Shown here piece by piece: positions 14,201 to 22,636 of a stretch of DNA of 47,533 nucleotides. The notes beneath the pieces were generated by a model. It had not been told where the DNA came from and ran no database searches. It worked only from the letters and a program-made list of their open reading frames with translations. The translations under genes and the position numbers were made by a program. The DNA comes from Chloroflexota bacterium (GTDB lineage Bacteria; Chloroflexota; Dormibacteria; CF-121). Numbering within the stretch: position 1 is the stretch's first letter; each line of letters opens with the position of its first letter. Location: positions 1 through 47,533 of the forward strand of contig VBHC01000119.1 in assembly GCA_005889535.1 (NCBI GenBank), read 5' to 3'.

Positions 14201-15439
14201 ATGGCTCACGATGGCAGCATGTGCAGGTCCAGCGAGACACCGCTCGAGCGGATCATGTCGGGCCTTCGTGATTTCCCCCACTGGGTCGCCGAACAACCAG
14301 CCAGCCAGCTCGGCGAGGTCATCATCAAGAGCCGCCAAATCATCGACCGGACGGAGGCGGTGGCGGCCGACGCCACACGCCGTTTCGAGAAGGCGAGTGG
14401 TTATAAGGCCGATGGGTTCATTGGCATGGTGCCCTGGTTACGAGTCAACGGAAAACTTTCGGGAGGCGCCGCCGCTGAGCGAATGGAGGTGGCCCACAAG
14501 CTGAACGACCTGCCCCGGACCGAAGAAGCTTTGGCCCGCGGGGAGATCGGCTACCAACACGCTGTGACCATGGCGCGAACCGCGCAGAACCTTGGCGCCG
14601 CCCAGGTCCGTAAGGCCGAAGCCATGCTGCTGAAGGCGGCGGAGACGATGGACCCTGGTCAGTTTGTCGGCGTCGCCAAGAACTTCGAGCACGAGGTCGA
14701 CGCCCAGGCAGCCCTCGCCGCGGCGAATCGCGCACACGAGCGTCGTTATCTGCGCATTGGGCAGCCGGTCGACGGCCTGGTCCGGATCGACGGTCTCCTC
14801 GACGCCGAAGGCGGGGCGATCGTCCGCACCGCGCTCGAGCGTTACGCCAAACCGACCAAGGCCGACACCAGGACCACCGACCAGCGGCTCGCCGATGCGC
14901 TGATCCAGCGGTGCCAGGCCGGAATCGGCTCTGGGCACCCCGATGGCGCCGGTCCGCGCCCGCAGCTGATCATCAAAGCCAGCCTCGATACCCTGGGTGG
15001 CATCGACGGAGCTCCGGCGGGTGAGCTCGAGTGGGGCGGAACGGTGCCCTCGGAGGCGGTTCGTCGATTCGCCTGCGACGCCGCCATCACACGGATCACT
15101 GGATTGGGCGAGCTCGAGCAGGAAATCACGCATGCCGGCCGGAGCATTCCGCCAGCGACGCGTCGAGCGTTGGTCGCGCGGGATCGTCACTGCGTTTTCC
15201 CTGGTTGCGACCGGCCGGCGGCGTGGTGTGACGGGCATCACCTCGTCCATTGGGCCGATGGCGGGCCGACGAGGATGGAGAACCTGGGCCTGGTCTGTGG
15301 GACGCACCACAGAAAAGTCCACGAGGAGGGTTGGAAATTGCGGCGCGAAAAGGACGGCCGATGGGTCGCAACGCCTCGGCAACAGAAAATCGCGCCAGGC
15401 TGTCGATCAACCCGTGTGGTTAGGCCGGCTCGAGCTTGA
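14201..15439 (+). CDS. DUF222 / HNH endonuclease-domain protein
   Basis: A 412-residue protein. The N-terminal two-thirds is a DUF222 domain rich in helices (PRTEEALARGEIGYQHA and the MEVAHKLNDLPR region are typical). The C-terminal 70 residues are an HNH nuclease: RRALVARDRHCVFPGC, DGHHLVHWADGG and LGLVCGTHHRKVHEEGW, keeping the zinc cysteines and catalytic histidines. Such proteins occur in many copies in actinobacterial-type genomes and some belong to mobile introns or toxin-like groups, but the function is unresolved. The ATG at 14201 is the longest choice; 14255 is an alternative. The last 20 bases overlap the end of the amidohydrolase on the other strand. No repeats or element ends were seen around it. 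Confidence 0.87.
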   Translation: MAHDGSMCRSSETPLERIMSGLRDFPHWVAEQPASQLGEVIIKSRQIIDRTEAVAADATRRFEKASGYKADGFIGMVPWLRVNGKLSGGAAAERMEVAHKLNDLPRTEEALARGEIGYQHAVTMARTAQNLGAAQVRKAEAMLLKAAETMDPGQFVGVAKNFEHEVDAQAALAAANRAHERRYLRIGQPVDGLVRIDGLLDAEGGAIVRTALERYAKPTKADTRTTDQRLADALIQRCQAGIGSGHPDGAGPRPQLIIKASLDTLGGIDGAPAGELEWGGTVPSEAVRRFACDAAITRITGLGELEQEITHAGRSIPPATRRALVARDRHCVFPGCDRPAAWCDGHHLVHWADGGPTRMENLGLVCGTHHRKVHEEGWKLRREKDGRWVATPRQQKIAPGCRSTRVVRPARA

Positions 15440-16271
15440 GCAAGCGCGCGGCGTTCTCGCGAAGAATTTTCGCCTTGGCCTCCGGCTTGAGTGACAGCGC
15501 GTCGAGCTCTTCGAGTACGCGCGCCGGCTTGATGAACGGATAATCGCTGCCGAAAAGCGTCCGATCCTGGAGGCGGCCGCCAATTTCGCGAACAAGCTCC
15601 TCTGGGTAATAGCGTGGCGACCAGCCGGAGAGCTCGATATAGATGTTCGTCTTGTGGAGCGCCATGGCGATCAGCTCGGTATGCCACGGCCAGCCGAAAT
15701 GGGCCGCGATGATCGGCAGGTCGGGGAAGCGGGCGGCCACGGTGTCGAGATGGATGGGTCGGGCCGGGTCGAGCTTGATGCCCTGACCGCCCGGCTGGCC
15801 AGCACCGATGCCACTGGTTCCCGTGTGGAAGAGGCAGGGGATCTTGAGCTCCGCCGCTTTTTCCCAGAGTTTGAAATGGCGATCGTCGCTCGGATAGAAG
15901 TCCTGCATCGAGGGGTGAAACTTGGCTCCCCGGGCACCGAGTTCGGTGACGGCTCGTTCCAGCTCTTTGACCGCATCCGGCTTCCACGGATCAACCGATG
16001 CGAAAAACGCGAAACGCTTCGGGTGGCGCCTGACGATGCCGGCAACGAAGTCGTTGGACACCGGTGGGCGGTGGGTCGCCGTCTCGGCATCCCAGGCGAG
16101 CAGGATGCCGAAGACCTGTTCCTGGGCGAACTCGACAGCGAACTCGTCGACTGTGCGCTCGTGCACGTCACTCCGGAAATAGCGGGCGGCCCCGTCGCGG
16201 TACGGGCCCATGCTCCCATCCAGCCACTCCTTGAGCGGCAGATGAACATGCAGGTCGACCGCGCGGATCAA
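15420..16271 (-). CDS. Amidohydrolase-family TIM-barrel metal enzyme (amidohydro_2 type)
   Basis: A 283-residue TIM-barrel metal enzyme. DLHVHLP at 6-12 (H-x-H metal site), CLFHTGTS, IIAAHFGWPW and LFGSDYPF (late aspartate ligand) follow the order of the ACMSD / gamma-resorcylate decarboxylase-like branch. Members are hydrolases or decarboxylases of carboxylated aromatic or lactone compounds. The neighbouring MOSC gene ends 2 bases before its ATG, so they are likely one transcript. The substrate is unknown. Confidence 0.82.
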   Translation of the reverse strand: MIRAVDLHVHLPLKEWLDGSMGPYRDGAARYFRSDVHERTVDEFAVEFAQEQVFGILLAWDAETATHRPPVSNDFVAGIVRRHPKRFAFFASVDPWKPDAVKELERAVTELGARGAKFHPSMQDFYPSDDRHFKLWEKAAELKIPCLFHTGTSGIGAGQPGGQGIKLDPARPIHLDTVAARFPDLPIIAAHFGWPWHTELIAMALHKTNIYIELSGWSPRYYPEELVREIGGRLQDRTLFGSDYPFIKPARVLEELDALSLKPEAKAKILRENAARLLKLEPA

Positions 16272-16273
16272 GC

Positions 16274-16717
16274 TTACGAGGCCAGTGGCTCCGCTTCTTC
16301 GAGGGTGATGCGATCGCCCACCGCGATCGACCCGCCGTGCACGACGCGGGCGACCATGCCACGCCGGCCTACGAGCTCGTCTTTCAGTCCCATACGGATC
16401 TCATCCATGCGAAAGCACGGCTCGCAGACTTTCGTGATCTCGAGCACCGCACTGTCACCTAATCTCACCCGGGTGCCGACCGGCAGGCCCATCACGTGCA
16501 GGCCCTCAACTGTAAGGTTCTCCTTGATAGCGCCGGCTTCGACCCGCACCTCGTCGAGCGCTTCTTGGTCGGCCAGCAGCACCTGCCGATCAGAGGTCGC
16601 CACGGCGTGCTTGTCGCCTTCGATCCCGACGCCGCTGATCAGAGTCGCCCTCGGAACCAGCTGCATGGGCTGCCGGTGACCCGGACAGAGCTGGATGGAG
16701 ATTATGCGCGCGGGCAC
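16274..16717 (-). CDS. MOSC-domain protein
   Basis: A 147-residue MOSC domain (molybdenum cofactor sulfurase C-terminal family). It contains GIEGDKHA, EALDEVRVEAGAIKENLTVEG and the conserved cysteine region KVCEPCFRMDEIRMGL, followed by GRRGMVARVVHGG. Stand-alone MOSC proteins bind molybdenum-cofactor or sulfur carriers and include N-hydroxylated-base reductase components such as YiiM. The exact role here is not known. It precedes the amidohydrolase gene on the same strand and diverges from the fumarase gene. Confidence 0.85.
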   Translation of the reverse strand: MPARIISIQLCPGHRQPMQLVPRATLISGVGIEGDKHAVATSDRQVLLADQEALDEVRVEAGAIKENLTVEGLHVMGLPVGTRVRLGDSAVLEITKVCEPCFRMDEIRMGLKDELVGRRGMVARVVHGGSIAVGDRITLEEAEPLAS

Positions 16718-16787
16718 CGCTAAAGATTACGGGATGGGCCGCGCGACTGCCAGCCTCGAGCCGGCCCTTGCTACGATGAACCGTCGC

Positions 16788-18209
16788 ATGGCCGAGGAGG
16801 ACACGCGCGTGGAGCGCGACTCCATGGGCGAGGTTAAGGTTCCCGCAGGCGCGTATTACGGCGCCAGCACCGAGCGTGCCCGGCAGAACTTCCCGATCAG
16901 CAATTTGCGGATGCCTCGCCGCTTTATCCGCGCCCTGGCCCAGATCAAAGGCGCCGCTGCGCTGGTCAATGCGGAGCTGGGATTGCTGGAGGCACGCCTG
17001 GCCAACGCGGTCCAGCAGGCCGCCGAGGAAGTCGAGGAAGGCAAATTTGACAGGGATTTCGTTGTCGATGTTTTCCAGACCGGCTCGGGGACGTCGACGA
17101 ACACCAACGCCAATGAGGTGATCGCCAATCGCGCCAACGAGATCCTCGGCCAGCCCCTCGGCTCGAGGCAACCGGTTCATCCGAACGACCACGTCAATCG
17201 ATGCCAGTCGAGCAACGACGTGATTCCCTCGGCGATGCAGCTTTCGGCGCTGGTCGCCATCCACGAGGAGCTGGTACCGGCGCTGAGCTTCCTCCAGGAG
17301 ATACTCGAGCGCAAAGCGAAAGAGTTCATGCCCGTCGTCAAGACCGGGCGAACGCATCTGCAGGATGCGACGCCGATCCGCCTGGGCCAGGAGTTTCTCG
17401 GCTACGCGGGCCAGGCGCAACGGTCGATCGACCGCATCCGGCGGGCCGCCGAAGAGCTGGCCGAGCTGCCCCTGGGTGGCACCGCCGTGGGGACGGGCGT
17501 GAACGCCCATCCGGACTTCGCCCAGCGGGTGTGCGCGCACCTCAGCCGCCGTGCCGGGGTGATGGTGCGCGAAACCGATAACCATTTCCAGGCCCAGGCC
17601 ACCCTCGATGCCGTGCTGTCCACCGGCGGTGCGCTGCGGGTGGTGGCGGTCAGCCTCTGGAAGATCGCCAATGACCTCCGCTGGCTCGCCTCCGGGCCGC
17701 GGGCGGGACTGGGCGAGATCACGCTTCCCGAGGTTCAGCCGGGGAGCTCCATCATGCCGGGAAAGGTGAACCCCGTGATCATCGAGTCGATGACCATGGT
17801 GGTCGCGAAGGCACTCGGCAATGACCAGACGATCACCGTCGCGGCGCAGTCGGGAAGCGTCTTCGAGCTCAACCTGATGATGCCGGTGGCGGCCTATTGT
17901 TTGCTCGAAACGATCACGCTGCTCTCCACCGCGACCCAGAACCTGGCCCAGCGATCCATCGCCGGCATCAAGGCGACTGAACGCGGGCCGCAGATGGTCG
18001 AGCAAGGACTGATGCTTGCCACGGCGCTTGCGCCGGCCGTCGGCTACGATGCGGCGGCAGCCATTGCGAAAGAGGCGCTGACCACCGGCAAGACAATTCG
18101 CGACGTGGCCCGTGAGCGCACCACGCTCTCGGCGGCGGAGCTCGACCGTTTGCTCGATCCCGCGCGGATGACCGAGCCGGGCGTGGAGGCAGGACCCGCC
18201 GGCGGCTAA
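16788..18209 (+). CDS. fumC: Class II fumarate hydratase
   Basis: About 473 residues from the ATG at 16788 (an in-frame ATG at 16776 is also possible). RVERDSMGEVKVPAGAYYG at the N-terminus, GSGTSTNTNANEV, HPNDHVNRCQSSND and the superfamily signature GSSIMPGKVNPV are present, the last containing the catalytic-loop serine. It interconverts fumarate and malate in the TCA cycle as a tetramer. Aspartase belongs to the same superfamily; the QSSND and GSVFELN segments fit fumarase better. A TACGAT hexamer lies close before the start, which may mean a very short leader. The gene is followed after one base by the AlkZ-like gene. Confidence 0.85.
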   Translation: MAEEDTRVERDSMGEVKVPAGAYYGASTERARQNFPISNLRMPRRFIRALAQIKGAAALVNAELGLLEARLANAVQQAAEEVEEGKFDRDFVVDVFQTGSGTSTNTNANEVIANRANEILGQPLGSRQPVHPNDHVNRCQSSNDVIPSAMQLSALVAIHEELVPALSFLQEILERKAKEFMPVVKTGRTHLQDATPIRLGQEFLGYAGQAQRSIDRIRRAAEELAELPLGGTAVGTGVNAHPDFAQRVCAHLSRRAGVMVRETDNHFQAQATLDAVLSTGGALRVVAVSLWKIANDLRWLASGPRAGLGEITLPEVQPGSSIMPGKVNPVIIESMTMVVAKALGNDQTITVAAQSGSVFELNLMMPVAAYCLLETITLLSTATQNLAQRSIAGIKATERGPQMVEQGLMLATALAPAVGYDAAAAIAKEALTTGKTIRDVARERTTLSAAELDRLLDPARMTEPGVEAGPAGG

Positions 18210-18210
18210 C

Positions 18211-19335
18211 GTGCCGCTTTCCGATGCGCTCGTCCTGCGGCTTCGCTCCCAGGCGCAGCGACTGACCGCGGCCACCGGCCGCACATCGAGTCCACGCACG
18301 GTCTTGCGCGACATCTGTGGCCTGCAGGCCCAGCTCATGAGCGCGGCGGGGCTCGGGCTGCGGGTCCGCAGCGCGGGCCTGCCTGCGGGCGCCATCGTCC
18401 GTGCTCTCGACCAGGAACGCACGATCGTCCGGACCTGGCTGATGCGCGGCACCCTGCACCTGGTCGCCGCCGACGACCTCGGTTGGTTGCTCGGGTTGCT
18501 AGGCCCCGTCTTCGCGGCGGGAAACGAGACGCGGCAGGCCCAGCTCGGGCTCGCCCGTCTGAAGCTCCCCGGCGTCGATGCGATCCGCCGGATTCTGGCG
18601 GATACCGGACCGCTCACGCGTTACGAGCTGGTCGATCGGTTGCGGCGCCGCGGAATCAGGCTCGATCCAAAAACCCAGGCGCCCATTCATCTCATCCGGC
18701 TGGCCGCGCTTCAGGGCGTCCTGTGCCTGGGGCGCGACCGGGACAACGGTGAGCCCACGTACGTGTTGATCAACGATTGGGTCGGTCAGCCCTCTTCACC
18801 AGCCCACGCGCCCGCGCTCGGCGAGCTGGCTCGGCGCTACTTCGCCGCTTACGGTCCCGCCACGGTCGAGGACCTGGCCAGCTGGTCGGGAGTGCCGATG
18901 TCCCAGGCGCGAGCCGCGGTGGCGCTGGCGATGCCCGCGCTCGCTGAGATGGCGATTCGCGGGAAGCCGGCCTTTCTACTGAAAACGCGGCTAAAGCGAT
19001 CGCGCCCGCCGGCGCCCGGGAACCCCGACGTTCGGTTGCTGCCGGCGTTTGACACCTACCTCCTCGGGTATCGGACCCGCGAGCTGACGATTCCGATACC
19101 GCCACTTCAACGTCGCCTGCAGCGCGGCGGTGGATGGCTGCACCCGGCGCTGGTCGTCAATGGCCGGGCGGTCGGGGCCTGGCGCCTGGCGCGCACCGGC
19201 GGGCAGCAGGAGGTCGTCATCGAGCCATTCGAAAAGCTGACGAGTGCGGTCCGGGCTGGCATCGAGGCCGAGTCCCGGGACATCAGCCGCTTCCTGGAGC
19301 TTCCCCTTGAGACCAAAATCGTAGAGCCGACGTGA
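18211..19335 (+). CDS. AlkZ/YcaQ-like winged-helix protein, putative DNA glycosylase
   Basis: A 374-residue protein of the HTH_42 (DUF1006-type) family, starting at GTG one base after fumC. The N-terminus has CGLQAQLMSAAG; the Gln-x-Gln at 39-41 matches the catalytic motif known in the AlkZ DNA glycosylase (related YcaQ has Gln-x-Asp). RTWLMRGTLHLVAADD follows, also typical. Such proteins excise alkylated or crosslinked bases. Three winged-helix-like segments are expected along the chain; LTRYELVDRLRRRGI and GPATVEDLASWSG fit this. The gene converges on the response regulator with one base between stops. Activity is inferred from the motif. Confidence 0.78.
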   Translation: MPLSDALVLRLRSQAQRLTAATGRTSSPRTVLRDICGLQAQLMSAAGLGLRVRSAGLPAGAIVRALDQERTIVRTWLMRGTLHLVAADDLGWLLGLLGPVFAAGNETRQAQLGLARLKLPGVDAIRRILADTGPLTRYELVDRLRRRGIRLDPKTQAPIHLIRLAALQGVLCLGRDRDNGEPTYVLINDWVGQPSSPAHAPALGELARRYFAAYGPATVEDLASWSGVPMSQARAAVALAMPALAEMAIRGKPAFLLKTRLKRSRPPAPGNPDVRLLPAFDTYLLGYRTRELTIPIPPLQRRLQRGGGWLHPALVVNGRAVGAWRLARTGGQQEVVIEPFEKLTSAVRAGIEAESRDISRFLELPLETKIVEPT

Positions 19336-19336
19336 T

Positions 19337-19999
19337 CTAACTGTCCGCTTCGATCAAACCCTTGCGAATGGCGTACTTCACCAGCTCGGTCCGATCGTGC
19401 ATCCGCAGCTTCTTCATGATGTGGTCGCGGTGCGTCTGGACCGTCTTGATGCTCAGGAACAGGGTATCGGCGATCTGCCGGTTCGTCTTGCCTTCGGCCA
19501 CCAGCCGCAGAACTTCGCGCTCCCGATCGCTGAGCGGTTCAAAGGTCTCACGTTCGGGCGCTCGCTGGAGGTAGTCGGAAACCAGGAGCCGCGCTACCGA
19601 GGGATAGAGATAGGGCTCACCTTTGCTGGCGGCCTCGATGGCGGCGATCAGGTCTGAGGCCGCGGCTTTCTTGAGGACATAGCCGACCGCCCCGGCTTTG
19701 AGGGTCTGAAAGAAATATTCCTCGTTGTCGTGGGCTGTCAGGATCAACACCTGGGTCTGGGCACAGAGGCGGCGAATCTCGCGCGTCACCTCGATGCCCG
19801 ACATGTTCGGCATCGCCACGTCGACGACCGCCACGTCGGGGCAATTGGCTCGCGCCAGTCGGATGGCCTCCCGGCCTTCGGTGGCCTCGGCGATCACCTG
19901 GATGTCACTCTGTCCGTCGATCACGGCGCGGATGCCGGCGCGCACCAGGTTGTGGTCCTCGACCAGCATCACCTTGATCGACTTGCGCTCATCCGGCAT
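19337..19999 (-). CDS. NarL/FixJ-family response regulator
   Basis: A 220-residue regulator from the ATG at 19999. The receiver domain has VEDHN, phosphoacceptor Asp60 in VVDVAMP, and the TAHDNEE and KKAAASD switch residues. The C-terminal LuxR-type HTH reads LSDREREVLRLVAEGKTNRQIADTLFLSIKTVQTHRDHIMKKL (shown here only by name; helix at about 158-200). It overlaps the histidine kinase stop by 11 bases and is certainly its partner. It likely binds promoter DNA as a phosphorylated dimer. Target genes are unknown. Confidence 0.93.
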   Translation of the reverse strand: MPDERKSIKVMLVEDHNLVRAGIRAVIDGQSDIQVIAEATEGREAIRLARANCPDVAVVDVAMPNMSGIEVTREIRRLCAQTQVLILTAHDNEEYFFQTLKAGAVGYVLKKAAASDLIAAIEAASKGEPYLYPSVARLLVSDYLQRAPERETFEPLSDREREVLRLVAEGKTNRQIADTLFLSIKTVQTHRDHIMKKLRMHDRTELVKYAIRKGLIEADS

Positions 20000-21011
20000 G
20001 ACTGTCCTCCAGTGGCAGCTGGGCAACGACCTCGGTTCCCTTCAGCGGCGCAGAGCGGATTTCGAGCGTTCCACGCAGCAGCGTAGCCCGCTCCCGCATC
20101 CCGAAGATCCCCAGCCCGGCGCGCCCCGGCTCTTCTCGCTCGGGGATGCTTCCCGGATCGAACCCGATGCCGTCGTCGCGGACGCGGAGTCGCACATGGC
20201 CGTCGAGGCAGCGCAGGTCGATATTCACGCGCGATGCCTTCGCGTATTTGTTCGCGTTGGTCAGGGCTTCCTGCGCGATCCGATAGAGCGCCGTCTCGAT
20301 CGGCGCCGGCAGCCGCTCGCGCAGCCCGTCGACCTGGAGCGCGACCTGGGCTCCGGAAGGTTGCTTGGCCAGGGTGCGAAGCGCCGGGACCAGCCCGAGA
20401 TCGTCGAGGACCGACGGCCGCAGGTCCTGGGACATGCGGTGTACCTCTTCGAGCGTTTCCTCCAGGGTCCGTTTCACCGCCTCCAGCTGCTGGCGAGCTT
20501 TCGCATCGGCGGTGCGTTCCAGCAGCAGATCCAGGCTGATGATCTCGTGCGTCAGCGCCTGGCCGGTCTGGTCGTGTAATTCGCGGGCGACGCGCTGCCG
20601 CTCCCGCTCCTGGGCCTGCAGGACGCGCTGCGCGCTCACGTGCCGCTCGTGCTCGAGGCGGTCGAGCATGGTGTTGAAGACCGTCGCGATCCGCCGCAGG
20701 TCCGGGTCCGAGAAGTTGGTATGGACCCGGGGCTCCTCGAGACCAGGTTGCACGGCGCCCATCGTCGACTCCAGCTCGCGCATCGGCTTGAAGGCGAGCC
20801 GCAGGATCAGGAAGTTAGCGACCAGGATGGCGACCAGCCCGATGGCGAGCAGGCCGAGCAAGAACGGCAGCCGGGTCCTGCCAGAGAAATTCAGCGTGAT
20901 GAGCGGTCCGCTGACGGCTCCCGCGGCGATGATGGCGCTGTTCGCCACCACCACCTTTTGGAACGTGGTGAGGTTTCGATGCCACCACCGTGGGTCCAAC
21001 GAGGTCCTCAC
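19989..21011 (-). CDS. Sensor histidine kinase, HisKA_3 type
   Basis: A 340-residue kinase starting at GTG (21011). Two membrane helices (about 18-42 and 48-73) with almost no external loop, then a HAMP-like region (74-125), the dimerisation/phosphoacceptor helix ERQRVARELHDQTGQ with His146, and an HATPase domain containing ALTNANKYAKA (N box) and DDGIGFDPG (G1 box). The lack of a sensory loop suggests the signal is in the membrane or comes from a partner. A TAGAAT hexamer ends 5 bases before the GTG, consistent with a leaderless transcript. It is co-transcribed with the response regulator. Confidence 0.92.
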   Translation of the reverse strand: MRTSLDPRWWHRNLTTFQKVVVANSAIIAAGAVSGPLITLNFSGRTRLPFLLGLLAIGLVAILVANFLILRLAFKPMRELESTMGAVQPGLEEPRVHTNFSDPDLRRIATVFNTMLDRLEHERHVSAQRVLQAQERERQRVARELHDQTGQALTHEIISLDLLLERTADAKARQQLEAVKRTLEETLEEVHRMSQDLRPSVLDDLGLVPALRTLAKQPSGAQVALQVDGLRERLPAPIETALYRIAQEALTNANKYAKASRVNIDLRCLDGHVRLRVRDDGIGFDPGSIPEREEPGRAGLGIFGMRERATLLRGTLEIRSAPLKGTEVVAQLPLEDSHAG

Positions 21012-21168
21012 AATTCATTCTAGGCACCGCGTCGGAGAGCGATTTCGAGCCGGCCGCCGAATCAGTTCGGCCCGGAGCGTAATCAGGTGGGCGCCGGATG
21101 CCCAGTGGCGATCAACGGCATGCCAACTGGGTAAAGATAAATTCGTCGATCCTCCCTCCCCCTCTATC
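21012..21168 (+). ncRNA. Candidate structured leader or small RNA before an intrinsic terminator
   Basis: This 157-base intergenic stretch has no gene on the plus strand, yet is followed by a plus-oriented terminator. A hairpin is visible: CCCAGTGGC near 21100-21108 with GCCAACTGGG near 21122-21131, giving nine pairs with one bulged base. The region could be a small RNA or a 5' leader with an attenuator controlling the DUF3090 gene at 21237. I do not recognise a known riboswitch or RNA family. Confidence 0.3.
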
Positions 21169-21203
21169 GCGGGCCGTTTCCCCAACGGCCCGCTTCTCTT
21201 TTT
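21169..21203 (+). terminator. Intrinsic terminator / possible attenuator
   Basis: A perfect ten-pair stem GCGGGCCGTT / AACGGCCCGC with a TCCCC loop (arms 21169-21178 and 21184-21193) followed by TTCTCTTTTT. It is oriented for plus-strand transcription but no plus-strand gene lies upstream of it within about 1.6 kb. It ends 33 bases before the DUF3090 ATG. Confidence 0.82.
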
Positions 21204-21236
21204 CAAAGGCGGGAAACCGTGCGGGAGAATAACAGC

Positions 21237-21728
21237 ATGGCCTCGCACAGCTTCGACTTCGAACAGGTTACCCGGGTCACCGCCGGCGCGATCGGTGAAC
21301 CGGGTAAGCGGGCCTTTTACCTCCAGGTGCGGGCTGGCGCCGAGCTGATCAGCCTGGCACTGGAGAAGGACCAGCTGCGTGCCATGACCGAACGCTTGCA
21401 GGAAGTCTTCTCGCGGGTGGCTGTTCCGCCACCGGGGGCCTTACCCGACATGGCCCTCGAAGAACCCATCACCCCGCTCTGGCGAGTCGGTTTCATCTCA
21501 CTGACCTACAGCCAGGACGAAAAGAATTTCGAAGTCTCGCTGGTGGAACTGGTCGAAGAGGGTGCGGAGCCGGCCACCGGCCATTTCCAGTCCAGCCTCA
21601 CCCAGATGCAGGCACTCGCCACCCATGCATCGGGGATCATCAGCGCCGGCCGGCCGCCCTGCCCCATGTGCGGCGGACCCATCGATCACGACGGCGGCGT
21701 GTGCCCCCGGCTCAACGGGCATCATTGA
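21237..21728 (+). CDS. DUF3090 family protein
   Basis: A 163-residue protein of the DUF3090 family. SFDFEQVTRVTAGAIGEPGKR at the start, the FYLQVRAGAELISLALEK strand and the C-terminal zinc-ribbon-like PPCPMCGGPIDHDGGVCPRLNGH (described rather than quoted in full) are characteristic. The ATG at 21237 follows a GGGAGAA ribosome site; the frame from 21219 crosses the leader and is not used. In many actinobacteria it sits with a SCO1664-type protein, a histidine phosphatase and the mycothiol ligase gene. Here only the SCO1664-type partner follows, 5 bases downstream. The biochemical role is not known. Confidence 0.9.
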   Translation: MASHSFDFEQVTRVTAGAIGEPGKRAFYLQVRAGAELISLALEKDQLRAMTERLQEVFSRVAVPPPGALPDMALEEPITPLWRVGFISLTYSQDEKNFEVSLVELVEEGAEPATGHFQSSLTQMQALATHASGIISAGRPPCPMCGGPIDHDGGVCPRLNGHH

Positions 21729-21733
21729 GGTTC

Positions 21734-22474
21734 ATGGCACAGTCCGCGCCATTCATGGACAGCGAGGCGCAGCATCAGCTGCTGCGGGAGGGGCGGATCA
21801 AGCCACGGGGGTTGATGCCGGATTGCTCGAACTACACCTACCTGGCGCAGGTCAACGGCCCCAGCGGCACGGAGACCCTCGCCGTCTACAAACCGGGCCC
21901 CGGCGAAACGCCGCTCGACGACTTCCCCGACGGTACGCTGGGCAAACGCGAGGTGGCCGCCTACCTAGTCAGCGACGCGCTCCGCTGGCAGGTGGTGCCC
22001 TTTACGGTTTACCGGAAGGAAGGACCATTAGGCCCGGGATCGTTGCAGCAGTTCATCGTCGCCGACCTCCGCGAGCATTACTTTTCGCTGATGCCTGCTC
22101 GCGCCGTGGACTTTCGCACTATGGCCGCCTTCGACGTCATCGTGAACAACGCCGACCGTAAGAGCGGTCACTGCCTGCTCGATCGCCAGGATCGGATCTG
22201 GGGCGTCGACAACGGCCTGACGTTTCACGCCTTGCCCAAGCTTCGAACGGTGATCTGGGAGTTCGCGGGCGAAGACGTTGCGGCGAACCTGCGCGAGGAC
22301 GCCCGCCGCCTCGCGGGCGAGCTCGCTACGGGCGCAGGCTGGGTCAAGGAGCTTCGGGCGTTGATCTCGGCCGCCGAGATCAGGGCGCTGATCCAGCGGG
22401 CCCGGCGGCTGGCCGATCTGGGGCGATATCCCGAGCCAAGCTCGCGCTGGGCGTATCCCTGGCCGCTGGTCTGA
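21734..22474 (+). CDS. SCO1664 family protein (PI3/4-kinase-like fold)
   Basis: A 246-residue protein from the ATG at 21734 (GAGG ribosome site at 21727). The pattern CSNYTYLAQV, AVYKPGPGETPLDDFPDG, KREVAAYLVSDAL, AFDVIVNNADRKSGH and IWGVDNGLTFH fits the SCO1664 family, whose lysine, NNADRK and D-N-G positions resemble a degenerate phosphatidylinositol-kinase-like fold. Activity is unproven. It forms a two-gene unit with DUF3090, as in many high-GC Gram-positive genomes. No third member of the usual cluster follows; 162 bases of apparently empty DNA lie before the minus-strand run. Confidence 0.9.
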   Translation: MAQSAPFMDSEAQHQLLREGRIKPRGLMPDCSNYTYLAQVNGPSGTETLAVYKPGPGETPLDDFPDGTLGKREVAAYLVSDALRWQVVPFTVYRKEGPLGPGSLQQFIVADLREHYFSLMPARAVDFRTMAAFDVIVNNADRKSGHCLLDRQDRIWGVDNGLTFHALPKLRTVIWEFAGEDVAANLREDARRLAGELATGAGWVKELRALISAAEIRALIQRARRLADLGRYPEPSSRWAYPWPLV

Positions 22475-22636
22475 GACCCTGCCGCTAGGGAACCCGATGA
22501 TCGGAAGAAACCAGGCGATCAGGCTGCATAGGCCAAGACATAACGAGGCGATCGCCTTGCCACCCCCCGCGCTCGGCAGAGCGGACTCCGGCGGCGCAGG
22601 GAAGACCCGCCCGCGGCGGACCGTATACGAGCCGGG

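Noticed and set aside
14201-15439. DUF222/HNH protein as a sign of a mobile intron or transposon
   Set aside because: No intron structure, terminal repeats, target duplications or split neighbour gene were found. Such genes are common as stand-alone copies in high-GC genomes.
16590-18617. Open frame of 675 codons on the minus strand, the longest in the window
   Set aside because: It is antisense to the clear fumC gene and the start of the AlkZ-like gene, is rich in Arg/His/Gly, and has no family resemblance. High GC keeps the antisense frame open.
21098-21232. Plus-strand frame of about 44 codons running through the orphan terminator
   Set aside because: No ribosome site, no plausible protein character, and it reads through the hairpin and the DUF3090 ribosome region.
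22551-22560. GGCGATCGCC palindrome downstream of CtaG
   Set aside because: A single 10-base palindrome without loop or U tract. It is not a terminator, and no repeat array of it is seen in the window.
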